Assembly: GCA_016785225.1 (NCBI GenBank)
Contig: JAFBJZ010000512.1
Coordinates: 620,001 to 684,000, forward strand
DNA: 64,000 nucleotides
Direction of reading: 5' to 3'
Origin: Psettodes erumei
Lineage: Eukaryota; Chordata; Actinopteri; Pleuronectiformes; Psettodidae
The number at the start of each line of letters is the position of its first letter. The first letter of the stretch is position 1. The notes beneath the pieces are model-generated. The model did not search any database and had not been told where the DNA came from. It saw nothing but the letters and a program-made list of their open reading frames with translations. The position numbers were made by a program, and so were the translations under genes. Below are positions 41,446-53,400 of this stretch, piece after piece.

Positions 41446-41486
<41 letters not shown>

Positions 41487-44400
41487 CATGTCATCAAGAT
41501 TTCATGACCATAGACTTGATGTGAAGGGTTTTCTTTCAGCTCCTTTGTGTAAAAAATATGATGAATAATTCAGCAGCAGTAAAGCTCACAGCTACAAATA
41601 AAAATAGGCTACTCTAATGGACAAACAAAAAGGTCACCTTCAGAGTGTTTGACACACAAGTTTGCTCATCTGTTTCAGTGCACTACCCTTAATATATTTT
41701 CTGCTTTCTTTGCCCCCCTCCTCCAGATAACCCCAGAGTCTGAAAATGACTTTGGGAGCTATAACTGCACTGCCTCTAATGAGATGGGCACGGAGTCCAA
41801 GGAGTTCCTGCTCATTCAGGCCGGTCAGTGACCATACCGTGATTTATTCTTTATTTGGCATTTACATGTTTGTGTTGTGTTTTTTTCAGCATGATCAAAA
41901 TTTGAAGGAGTATTGATAATAGGATAAAGTCTTATGTGGGATATACATTTTCAATAGTTGTTTAACTCCCATGTGCTCGGGATAAATAATCAACGGCTGA
42001 TGTAAATTCCATCGTAGCCCACAAATTAAATTGTGAATAATACAAGAGGTTTTGTCCTGCCGCAGGCTTCAGGAGCAGATTTTTCACCCATATTCAAAAC
42101 ACATTAGACCAAAGCATCTACCACAATGTGGGATTACACAGAGCTGTGTTTGTTTAGATGGATGATAAATTTAGATGAAAAGGCAATCTGCCCAACATGA
42201 GGTAATTTAACGGATACAAGGGATCTAAGCGTTTTACTTCGTGCGGGGCCCAGACAAGTAAAACAGCATATAGTATATTACTGTGCACATCCAAGGTTTT
42301 ACTGTGTGTGTTATGAAGCAAAAGACAGTTTATCAAAGTTACAAGCACAGCCCGTGTACTCAGCTGCACACTAGACAAATGGAACAGAGGGCAGAGAGAT
42401 AATGCCACTCTGAAGCCACAATCTCATGTAAATCAATTGAAAATACCACATTCTTCACTTGGAGCAGAACCGCAGTAATTACAGTGGACTTTTTTGTTTC
42501 TATTAGGTTCACAGTGATTCAATACATAACTGTGCTCACACCAGAGTGTGACAGTTCAGCCCCCACTACTTGGATATGGACAATCTCACTGTTTGATATA
42601 GTGCATATATCATATATATATTCCTAAAATAGACTGTGAGTGCAGTGGTGGGTGAACCACAATAAGGTTGTTCATGAATTTAAATAGTGAGTAAGTAGTG
42701 TGTTAACTGTATTCACTGGAAATTGGATATTTTCTATAGAAAAACAAAGTGATGCTTAATGATCAAAATTTTGAACTTGATTTTTTATTTTTATTTTCTT
42801 CAACGCAATCTGTACACAATTTTACTATATTTCCATTATATTGAAATATTAGCGTCATTAAATTCCTAAATGTTTTGCTTTTGGAAAGGCCCAACAAGCA
42901 GCTCACTCTTTCCTTTGTGGATATTTCATCATTTGAGGCTGGTTTTGCATCAGCTGTTACTTGAAACAGTTTGTCAAAGGAGCATTTCAATGTTTTTCAC
43001 ACCTTCATATTTTTTTCTGAAATAATGTCGAGAGCATGCAGCATTGAGTGCATGAGAAATGGCATTACTGTCATAAATCATAGATTTCTTACAAAGATGC
43101 AGCAGTTTTTAAACTATAATTTGGAGCCATTAGGAGCTGTGAGCTCATTCTGAAGTGTAATGGAAAAATGGAGTCTGACAGTGTTGGTGTGCTGCAAAAC
43201 TTACAGATTTTGTTTGTAGGTTTGTTTTGTCTGTAATCACGTTGCATTTCCTCCCTCTGCCAGATGTGCCATCAGCTCCATCCATCAGTGAGGTGAGACC
43301 TTTCTCCACCACCGCACAGATCCAGTTTGAGGAGCCCGAGTCCACCGGCGGTGTTCCTGTCCTGAGATACAGAGTGGAGTGGAGGATGCAGGGCAGGGGC
43401 AGCTGGGTGCAGAAGGTCTACGAGGTCCAAGATGGTAAGAACACACACTGAAACAAAAAAATGAGGTTGTTGTTTGAGGAAATTGGAGTTTTTGGAGGAG
43501 AATTTAAAAAATTATTAACTGTATAAAAGATAGCAACATGTGTTGCAAGGTTTTGTCTTTGGACATGTGAATGTTTTTGGTTCATGTAATGGCTAAAATG
43601 ACTTACGTTAATAATTTCATATATTATATTTTGATAACTTTTTTTGCATTTTTAATCCTGTATATGTTTATTATATGACTATAAATAACCAATATTGTCT
43701 TACAAAGTTACAACTTACAAATTACTTACAAAATATGTGCACACACACTGACTCACATGAAAGGAAACTGATAGCATAAAGCAATAAATGAATAAATAAG
43801 TAAATTAATAAGAAGAATATTACTAACAATGAAACAGGCAAGATTAATGACATGTACAAAGTAATCCTAATCCCAGAAATAGTCTATACACAATGGCTGA
43901 GAAACAGCTGTCAGTTATTTTTGTTTCTGTGTATTTCTGCTTTTAGACCATTCCTTAAATAGATTTATATGTTGTTTAAACATTGTTGGAGTGTAATTAG
44001 AATTGAGCTAATCACTGTTTACTTGTGATGGAATTAATTATGCATGTATTGTTGGAACAGGGGATGTGTTTGTTTTACCACTGATCAAAATGATCAAGGT
44101 GTTCTCAGCAGGCATTGCACCGCCTCTGATATTTTGTAACAGGCTCTGTCGGTGAGTTGACTATCACGGGCCTGAAGCCGGAGACCAGCTACGAAGTGAA
44201 ACTGTCAGCCATCAATGGCAAGGGTGAAGGCGACAGCAGCTCCGAGGAGTTCTTCAAGACGGAACCTGTCCGTAAGTGGCGCGAGTTGCATCTTTACAGC
44301 ACACTGATTTATCAGACCTGCTGGACCTCTGCTTGCACAAACACATTACCTGAGGTCCACCACTGATCCAAAGACTCATTTAAGAGTCAAAGTCTCTCAG

Positions 44401-47400
44401 CTGCTGGACAGCAACACACGACTCGGCACTCACACTGTTTGGGGTTTGGGTCGTTTCAGTCTAAAGCCTGTCTTCTTCTAATTTTTTTGTCTAGGAGACA
44501 ACAGGAACTAACTCACTGACTTCCTCCTTTTTGCTTGATTAGTTTTCCCTCGGAGGGACCTTGAAATCAAAGAATTCACGAAACGTTTTTATCTAGTCGA
44601 AGCAGTTTAACGCTCCTTTTGCTATTTTTACACATTAAATTGCAATCTTAATTTATCAGATAGAGCACACTTGTAACTAATTGCACAGCCATTTAAAATC
44701 TACAGTTTTATAGTCCTTTATTAGGCTCATTGTGTGCTTGAAAACCAAGAATTACAATATGAAATGGTAATCTTGTGGTGAGTCCATAAAGCATTATTTA
44801 GTTTTTAGTGCCCTCTGTTGGTTGCCTATGCATGTTTTTTGAAGAAGAGGAACAGCTGCCCCTTGTTACGTTCACATTGTTGAATCATGGTTGACTCATA
44901 GTTGACCCCAAATTTATTTTTGGACATAATGTCATGTTGTCTGCATCCTGCTCATCTCCACATATTCTCATTTTATGATTTTAATCATCCATGTTTTGTT
45001 TTTTTATCCATTTGCCTTCATCTGTCTCTTGTACCCATCAGGCCACACTTACAAAAGTAAGTGATTCATCTCTTTTCGTGCAGCTCAGTTTAATTTGAAC
45101 CTTTTCGAGAAATACACCTACGTTTGTTTTAGAACATTACGTTTCTGACTTGATCTAAATTAAAGCCACGGAAAATACAGTAGGTCAGTGTCTGTTAAAA
45201 ATTAAAAGTACTTGTTTAATGACTTACAGTTCAGGACTGAGGCAGCACACAAGGGACAATCTCTTTCAGGGTTTTTAACATTTTACAAAAGTAATTTATT
45301 GCAACAAACAAACATCGTTTGATGTCTGTTCAGTTAATAATTAATTTGAACATTTGGAATAAATTAGCTAGAATATTTCCATGAAATATAATTCAGAAAG
45401 AGTGTTTCGCTTCATGCCACCTTTGAAGCAGCGTCTTAAAGCAGCCTTTCATTTTCACGTGAGTCTCCTCTGCCTCTTTGCAACCTGAAATGTGGCAATC
45501 ATTAAGTCAAATGTTTCATTTCCTCTTCTTTTTGTGGTGCAGTCTGCCAGAACTGAGTCTTGGTAAACTCTTCAGTGAAGAGTTATTACAGACATTCAGC
45601 GAGTCATTTGTGCAGACAGCTGATTCTGATTGCCTGATATCGTCTCTTTTATGTCCCTAGACGGCATTTTTCATTTTTTCACTGAAGACACAGGTTTGTT
45701 ATGTAGTGAGGATAGTAGAAAATTAGTTTTAACTGCTGTAGCTGTTTCTTTCCCTAGAGGATAACCCTGTCACCTTTCCTAATTAGCTCCATTTGTAATA
45801 ACTTTACAGCATAGTAAAATGTATATGTTCTAGGAAACTGTAACCTTGTAGGGATCCCCAACTCCTCTGTCTGTAGATTGTATTTCACCCACATCCCATG
45901 AGTTGACAGCTGAGTTATCCAAATATGAATATTAATAAATTTTGATTTGCAGCTTGTGAATTAATTGGCTTAATGACAGTATCATGAATTCATGCCTTTT
46001 GAATTTCAAAAGCTGTACATTCCCCCTTCTGGCTCCATCTATTTAGTGTAATTTGGGAATGTTTACATTTGGATTAGGCCCATCAGCAATGATTAATCAG
46101 TTGCTTTGCAAATTATGAAGTCACTGAAGTCAAGTGGATAGAGCTGTTAAATGCCTAATCGCACTTTTTACACTGAGAACTTAAACGGAGGAATTTCTGT
46201 GCTCAGTTGGTGTGTTTATCAGTATGAAGGGCATTGTTATGATTCCATATCTTTCGGTTGTTTTTCTGGCCTCTGTGTCCAAGTTTTGTTGTTATTTGTT
46301 GTCATGTCTTTTCCTTCTTCCTCTTTCAACCACCCACATGTGCGTTTCATGTGACTGTTATTTGGCTTGCATGATACTGATGATGCCCTCCTCTCAGCAG
46401 AAGGTAACTAGATGATGCAGGCTTTTGAAAGAAGATTCCTAACTCTAACCAGAGGATCCCACAATTACACAACACATTAATTGCTTCTGTGCAATCATGT
46501 AATACATGTCTACCTCAATCCCATTAATCAAGTCACGTAGACATTTGCCTCGGCGGAATAAATGAGCGAGAGCCAGAGCAGTTGTCAACGTAATATATAA
46601 CAGCCAGTAGTGCTTAATATCAACATCACTCGGATGGTATTGATAGCCCGCTACCTGAGGGATGCTACTCCTCTTTCTTATGAGGTGTTACTATAAATCA
46701 AGTCTGTAATAAACAGTTTCCTCTAATCACCACAGAATCATATCGGTGTCCTTTCCACAAAATTCCCCTTCCAGCAATTTGCTCTGGTTCTCAATCAGCA
46801 GCTATCGGCTCCTTGCTCAGCCCTATGGCTACCATATAAAATATATCCTCATATTCATCATCATGCTTAACCTTAGTCTGAATGCCTACACATCACTGCA
46901 GGCTAAATCCACTAACATGAACACGTTGATCCGTTAGTCGATTACACATTCAGGTTACAAGTCATGATGGTTAAAAAAAGATGTAAGGGTTCCAGCTTCT
47001 CCAGTGTTATTTTTCAGACAAAACCAGATATTTAGAGACATCAACTACAGAAACTTGTGATGGTCATTTGTCACAGATTCTGACCTTTTTTTTCCTCGAT
47101 CAAGTGATTAGTTAATTTATTGATGATGAACAGATGTTACTCATTAGATGCAGCCCTATTTTATTTATATTACACAGTTATGAGAAAATTATTTGAAAAT
47201 ATGTAATGTAAATATTATATATATATAAATAAATGAAGGACAAGCAAAGATTCTGAAAGAGGAACTTGGGGCAAGGATGTATTAGTAAAATACTTTAGAT
47301 TAATAGATTTAAAACCCAGTTGTGCCCAGTTGTGTAATTCAAACCTATGGGCAAACCTATTTGTTCTGCTGTGAAATAAAAATCCTCCATAAACTCTTCA

Positions 47401-50400
47401 GTCAGTGATAAATTAACCTTTACTCTGAAGCCTTGCATGACACTGGGGGAATTTCAGTCAGTAATTTATGTGCCTATTGAATGTCACTCAGCACCTCAGA
47501 CAGAATCAGATAAGCATGTGGTCTGTGTCCTCTGGTAATTAGACTGACTGACTGACTGACATACCATCCTGAGGCAAGCCATCAAGGATGGACAAGTGAC
47601 CGTTAAGGGCGACAACAACAAAGAGAGTGACCAGTTTCAAACTTTCAGACTTTCCTCATACTTCTTATAAAGTTGCAAAGCAAATAACACATGTAGATCT
47701 CTGGGTCTTTTAACTGAGCCTTTACATGACTGACATGTATTGCTCCTGTGTGCCTGTAGGGAATCCCAATCCTCCTAAGCTTGAAGGTGTACTTCAACCT
47801 AAAGGCAACTCCCTCAAAATCAGCTGGATCAAGCAGGATGATGGCGGCTCACCCATCCTACACTATCGCATCAGCTATAAACCCGTGAGTAGAGCTGATG
47901 ATGAGCCGGTGTCAGTGCTGGCAAATACTTTGATGATAATTTTCATCACTCGATCGATTATCTGACTGACAGAAAATTGATGTCCAACTAATTTGATTAA
48001 TCGGTTTAGCCTGTTTTCAAGCAAAAATGGTTCAGGCGTCTCACATGTGAGAATCTGCTTCTCCTTGTCTTACTGTACATCATTATAACCAGAACATTGT
48101 GGACGTGAAGCTTGAGAAATGGCCATTTTACTACTATTTTCTGATGTCTTACAAATTAGTCAGTTGTTCAAAAAAATAAGCTCATTGATTAATAATGAAA
48201 ACGATTGCTACTTGCAGACCTAAATGCATGTACTGTATGTCTGTTTGTCCTCAGATAAAAGCATCAGACTGGAAACCAGAAATCCGACTACCCAGCGACA
48301 GTGAGTACGTGGTTCTCAATGGGTTGGAGTGGGACACAGAGTACAACGTCTTCGTGGTGGCAGAGAACCAGAAGGGCAAGTCCCAACCAGCAACCATGTC
48401 CTTCAGGACATCCACAGAGCCAGAAGGCATCCCAGGTACCCCCCCCCCACTTTCAGTCACTCACACTTAACTGGAACTAAACGGCAGGAAAACTGAAGAG
48501 CCAAACTCAAAGCTTGAAAACCAGGGCGTTGCATTCTATATTTAACTCCCTGGCTCTGAAAGGTGAATGACAGCTAAATAAATCTACAGAAAAAATAGAT
48601 TTCTTGGACAGCAGTGAGCTAGAAACGATTTTCCTGCTGAATTTTCATACCTTAAGGTTTTGACAACCCTTGCTAAATGAGCTTGAGTTTGTGCTCACAG
48701 AACTGGGACAGGCACTTTCCACAGAGGATCACATAATTTCTTCTGAATGATTATAGTGCTGTTGTTTTTCTTAGCTTTGTTTACTGTAAAAAAAAAAAAA
48801 AAAGAAAAGCAGCTTGAGTGGACAGTTTGTCTGTTTGTAGAAGCAGCCTTTAAATTGAGCTTTGATAAACACTGATTAACTTGCACCCTGAGGCTGCGAC
48901 GGAGCGGTTTTTCACTAACTGTACAAAAAACACACAGCCCGTTAGATTCCCTTTAGGTGCTAGACGCTGCTGAGTGCTTCGCTGAAACCTCGCAACACAC
49001 CATTATGTCTTCCTCCTGCACCTTTTCTAATTCATTTTCCAGTCTAAAGCATTTTCCACTCACCCACCACTGAGTCACCATCGAGTCAACGTGTAGTTCT
49101 TCCCCTTTGTGCTGTGCTTTTGCTTTGATGTGTTGCTGTATTTTTTCACCCTTGATACAAAAAAGTTTTTTTTCCACTTTTGGTTTTCGGACCTGACACA
49201 TTTTCACTTTATCTTCTTCTTCTGTTTTCCCCACCCTTCTCTTTTTTTCCCTCTTTGTTTCCCTTCATCCCCCCCTCCCCCTGTGCTCGTCCTGTATTCT
49301 CTGTCCCTTTCTCTCTCTGTCCCCTCTCTCAATGTTCCTGCTGTCTTACCTGGTCCTGGAAATTGGTGTGGTGGACCACATGAACATTTTCGTCCTGACC
49401 GTGTGCATTTTGGTGTGATCGGGGTTGTGCTGCCCCCCTCACCCCGCCCACCCTCAGCCACTCAGGGCTGCTCATCTGTGACATGCACTGTGGTATCACT
49501 CATCTTGTCCCTCATCACTGTACTTCTGTTCTCTTAGTTTTCGCGGGGAAGTCTCACCATAGCAGCAGCGGAGAGCATGCCTTTTTCTCTGGCCTGGCTG
49601 TCTCTCTGGACACTTCTCATTCCTCCAAAAACAGACTTTGTCCATGACAGACATGTGTCTGTTATGAGTGAGAAAAGGGTGCTGTGTAGCTTGAGAACAG
49701 ACCAGACAGACGTGCTGAACCAAAGGCAGTGGAAAACCCGCGCCTCTCACAGATTCACTCTGCTCAGCATTAGCACAGCCAGTTTACAATAATGAACAAT
49801 AGTGGAACTGAAATGAGGTTCTTTTTTTAAAAAAAAAAAGACATAGCACTTAGAACAGAGTAAAGGCTGAGTGCTGGACCTGTCCGTTTACATAAACACT
49901 GTATTATATATATTCTTTAATCACTGACAAAATTTTGCATTTGTACTGTGAAAGGTTTGTAACATTAACGTTTACACTATTGAAAATGGAAACGGCTAAC
50001 TGAGAAATTTGTAATAATAATGGCACAGTTGACAAGCTGTACACAGAATTATCATAAAACTGTTATTTTTTTGCTGTTTACTAAGACAAATGCCCAGATA
50101 TTTCTCATGCATGTAATGTGTTTTAAATATCATTCAGAAATACCGTTTTTATACATTTATAATTGGAGAACTGCAGCTTGACTCGGCTGTGTTCACTAGC
50201 AAACCTTGTGTACTTGGTAATTATTGGTATCATGAGAGAGGATATTTTAGAGAGTTGAAGTTTCCTGCTAGAACTAAACTGGACTCTACACCGACGGTGA
50301 CGATGCATCGCAGCTTTTTTTTGTGATATCTGGAAAATGCCTCGCTTTCATTTTGTCCACAAAATGTCCTGCATGTCTGGGTAACTAGCAACACAGTGTA

Positions 50401-53400
50401 AGCTTTGGTTTGCTCTTCTTTCTAATACCAAATAAATGGGTTGAATATATATATATTTTTTTATGTTTTCTTTAACCCCAAGCCGTTTGCATTTAAATTC
50501 CTCAACTGGCCTCACATTTAAAACAAAGTCAGATAAATAATTGAACAGGAGTCAGACAGTCAAGTCTACACAAACACATTGCGCTGCATCTAAATTCACA
50601 CTGAGACAGCTCAAACCTATCGTTGTTCATAGCAGGTGAGTTGTTTCTGTTCTATGGGAGTGTTTGTGGTTACAGTAGCGCAGCAGCACTTAATTTAGTT
50701 GTGCGTGGCTGTTTCTATAAAACTGTCACCCTGCAGTTGTTCAGCGCTGTCCCTGTCCTGTCTCCTGTCTGGCAGATTTGGGTGAAGAGGCAGCGCTCTC
50801 CATGGGCATCATGCTCTGGGCAGGGATCCTTGTCGTAGTATTTGTGCTGCTGCTGCTGGCTGTGGATGTCACCTGCTACTTTGTCAACAAATGCGGCCTC
50901 ATCATGTGCCTCTGCGGCAAATCGGGTACGGGGACCAAAGGACACAACTTGGAGGAAGGCAAGGCGGCTTTCATGTGAGTATTAGAGATGGTGACAGTAC
51001 ATGAAGTTCAACAGTCTTTCAAACAATGGCCCTTGGACCCAGACTATCATTAAGGTGCAGTTATACTAGGACCCAATTTTCTTGTCCAGTCACTTGACGC
51101 TGCTGTTCCCTGCAGCTCTACAGAGCCGTTCGCATCTTTTGTGATGACTGCTTTGTTTTTACGGCCCGCCACTTTAAACCTTTAGTTTTGCAGGTGATCA
51201 GCATCGTTCCCAGACACACAGGATGCAGCACATGGCAGAGTGAAAAGTTAGAGGCCCGCTAATGAACATAGTGGAGCGTTTAAGTTGGTGTATTAAATTA
51301 CTAAATCCATGATCAGTGAAACTGGGTTGTGCTTGCTCGGATCATTCTTCCTGTTGACACCGGCCATTAATGGATTTCTTCCTAATGCAGTTTAAATTTA
51401 AATAATTACCAAGCAAAAACTGAACGTTCATACAGGCATTTAGGGTAGTAGCAGTCTTCAAGAAGAGAAAGTGTTTTAAAAAACGAATGACATCCATCAT
51501 GCATTAATGGCATTGTTTATCGTCCACAAGCCCAGTTTGCAAGGTTGTGTATTGGACAACAAACGACACAGCAGAATGGAGGTAATGAGGAGGCTAATTA
51601 ATACAAGGTGTACAAGGTACATGTCACATACGTCACAAGACTGAGACTCAGTGGGTGACCAGAAGCACAACTACAAAACAATGCTAATGGTGCTTCGTGA
51701 CTGCTGGATGTGTAAACAAAGGCAGCTTGCCAACCAACTCCATATATGATGGTGTTGATATGTTGTGTTTCCAGCTTGTTGCGCTGCCCCAAGTGGCCAC
51801 AAAAAGTCGACTGAATAAATATGTTCAGTTTTTAAAGAAGGATGACATGTGCATGCGATTTTTGGTTGACTGGGAAAATGGTTATGCACTATTATGAAGA
51901 AATAAATTAGTGATGTTAAATGGATTCCAGGCTTATTATTAGATAAAGTTGTTCTGATTTATCTCTTTGTCGTTTACATCATATGGTGCTTCCGCTGAAG
52001 CACTGAAACTCATTTAAAACCTTTATGAGCTTCAGCCGAGGGTTATGTGTTTAGGCCGATAAAGCAGGAGATAACTGGGGGAAAGGTTTCCATTAAGAAA
52101 AAACTGAATGAAAATAAACATGTCTTGTGATGGTCCGCACAGTCAGTATCTAAAGGAACAGGAAAAATGCACAAATCAATAAAAAGGGCCATTAAATGAG
52201 ATGAAGTTTTTAAGAGTGGTTCTCTCCTTGAGTGAAAATACGAAGAGTGCTGGGTTTAAGTGAGGCATTGAACTCATGCTCTCAGGTGCACACTTAGGCT
52301 GTTTCAAGTCAATTTGAGTGGGAAGTTGCATTGTGTATTGATTTGTGCAACATTTCTCGCTGCGAGTTTCTCGAAAATACGGGCACACGGATGAATATTC
52401 AGACTGCAGCTGAATTCTATCTGTAGACATGATGTGCTCTTGTATCCAGGGCTCAAACTAATTTGTTTTTTAATACCAGTTAATCTTTATTTATCATTGG
52501 TATACTAAATGTCAAAATCACAACTTTCCAGAGTCCAATGTGATGTTTTTAGATGCCTTGTTTTGTCCAACCAGGTCATTTTGTTAATTATGATACTGCA
52601 TATGACAATTAATCCCCTATTTTAGATGCTTTTTTTCACAACCCTTGCTTGATAAATTAATGAGCTGACTCAAAAAAGTTTCAGATTATTCCATCAAAAG
52701 TAAATAGATAATTTAAAAGAAATAATTCCCATATGCACGTCTGCATCTCTCCGTCCTGCAGGAAAGATGAGTCCAAAGAGCCGATCGTGGAAGTCAGAAC
52801 AGAGGACGAGTGCACGGCCAATCACAACGCAGCAGGACCGACAGAACCCAATGAAACTACACCTCTTACAGAGCCAGAGTGAGTAAAGGCTGACAAACAG
52901 CAAATAGCCTTTCTACTGCTCAAGTCTTTTTAGCTGTTATACATTGCACTCCACTTCAAAGAATCATTACATTATTCAACAGGACAACATTTGACCCTTG
53001 AATTTTTTTCTGAAAACCTGAGGTCATTCTTGAGTGGAGTCCACTGAACTGCGTTGCTTTTCTGTTTTTACTCCCTTTCAAGAGGGATTACTGCACTTTG
53101 TGTTTCTTCTCCGGCCTTTGGAGACTTTCCGTCTCATTCTTATTAAGGTTGAAGCAATACCAGTTAAAGACACAGAGAGGCCGTTGTCCTCTCGAGTGTG
53201 GTCAACTCACAAAGCCATTCTGACAACCTCAGCGGCCATCTCTCATGTCAGCAGACTGGACAAATTAGATTACACAGTATGAGATTGTCACTGGTACTGT
53301 TTAACCCTTATAGGTGGTTCTGCGTGGTGCTGTAGTTTTTCTGCAGGAAGACTGATGCTTTTTTTTTTAGTTATCCCAGTCGGTGTACTCCGTGTTGGTG

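Larger units (their letters stand above)
44272..47759 (+). other. ncam1 intron between the FN3 domains (alternative-exon region)
   Basis: 3.5 kb. In mammals the corresponding intron carries the muscle-specific exons a, b, c and the AAG triplet. Here a 15-bp and a 3-bp candidate are seen, but no clear equivalent of exons b and c. It also holds a hAT-like copy at 46990-47165 and a (GACT)n run at about 47541-47560. Confidence 0.85.

Noticed and set aside
41433..41484. CRISPR or minisatellite array
   Set aside because: Simple dinucleotide repeat without spacers; vertebrate context.
45542..45561. 20-bp unit between gtgcag and gtaaac
   Set aside because: Its length would break the reading frame and no known exon matches.
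45661..45693. 33-bp candidate microexon (HGIFHFFTEDT) in the FN3 hinge intron
   Set aside because: The acceptor is good and the length keeps the frame, but the donor gtttgt is weak, the peptide is unlike the Ser/Thr/Pro-rich stalk exons, and the T-rich content fits intronic sequence.
49109..49457. Open frame upstream of the GPI exon as additional coding sequence
   Set aside because: Low-complexity pyrimidine tract translated as Phe/Ser/Pro/Leu; the true acceptor is at 49457/49458.
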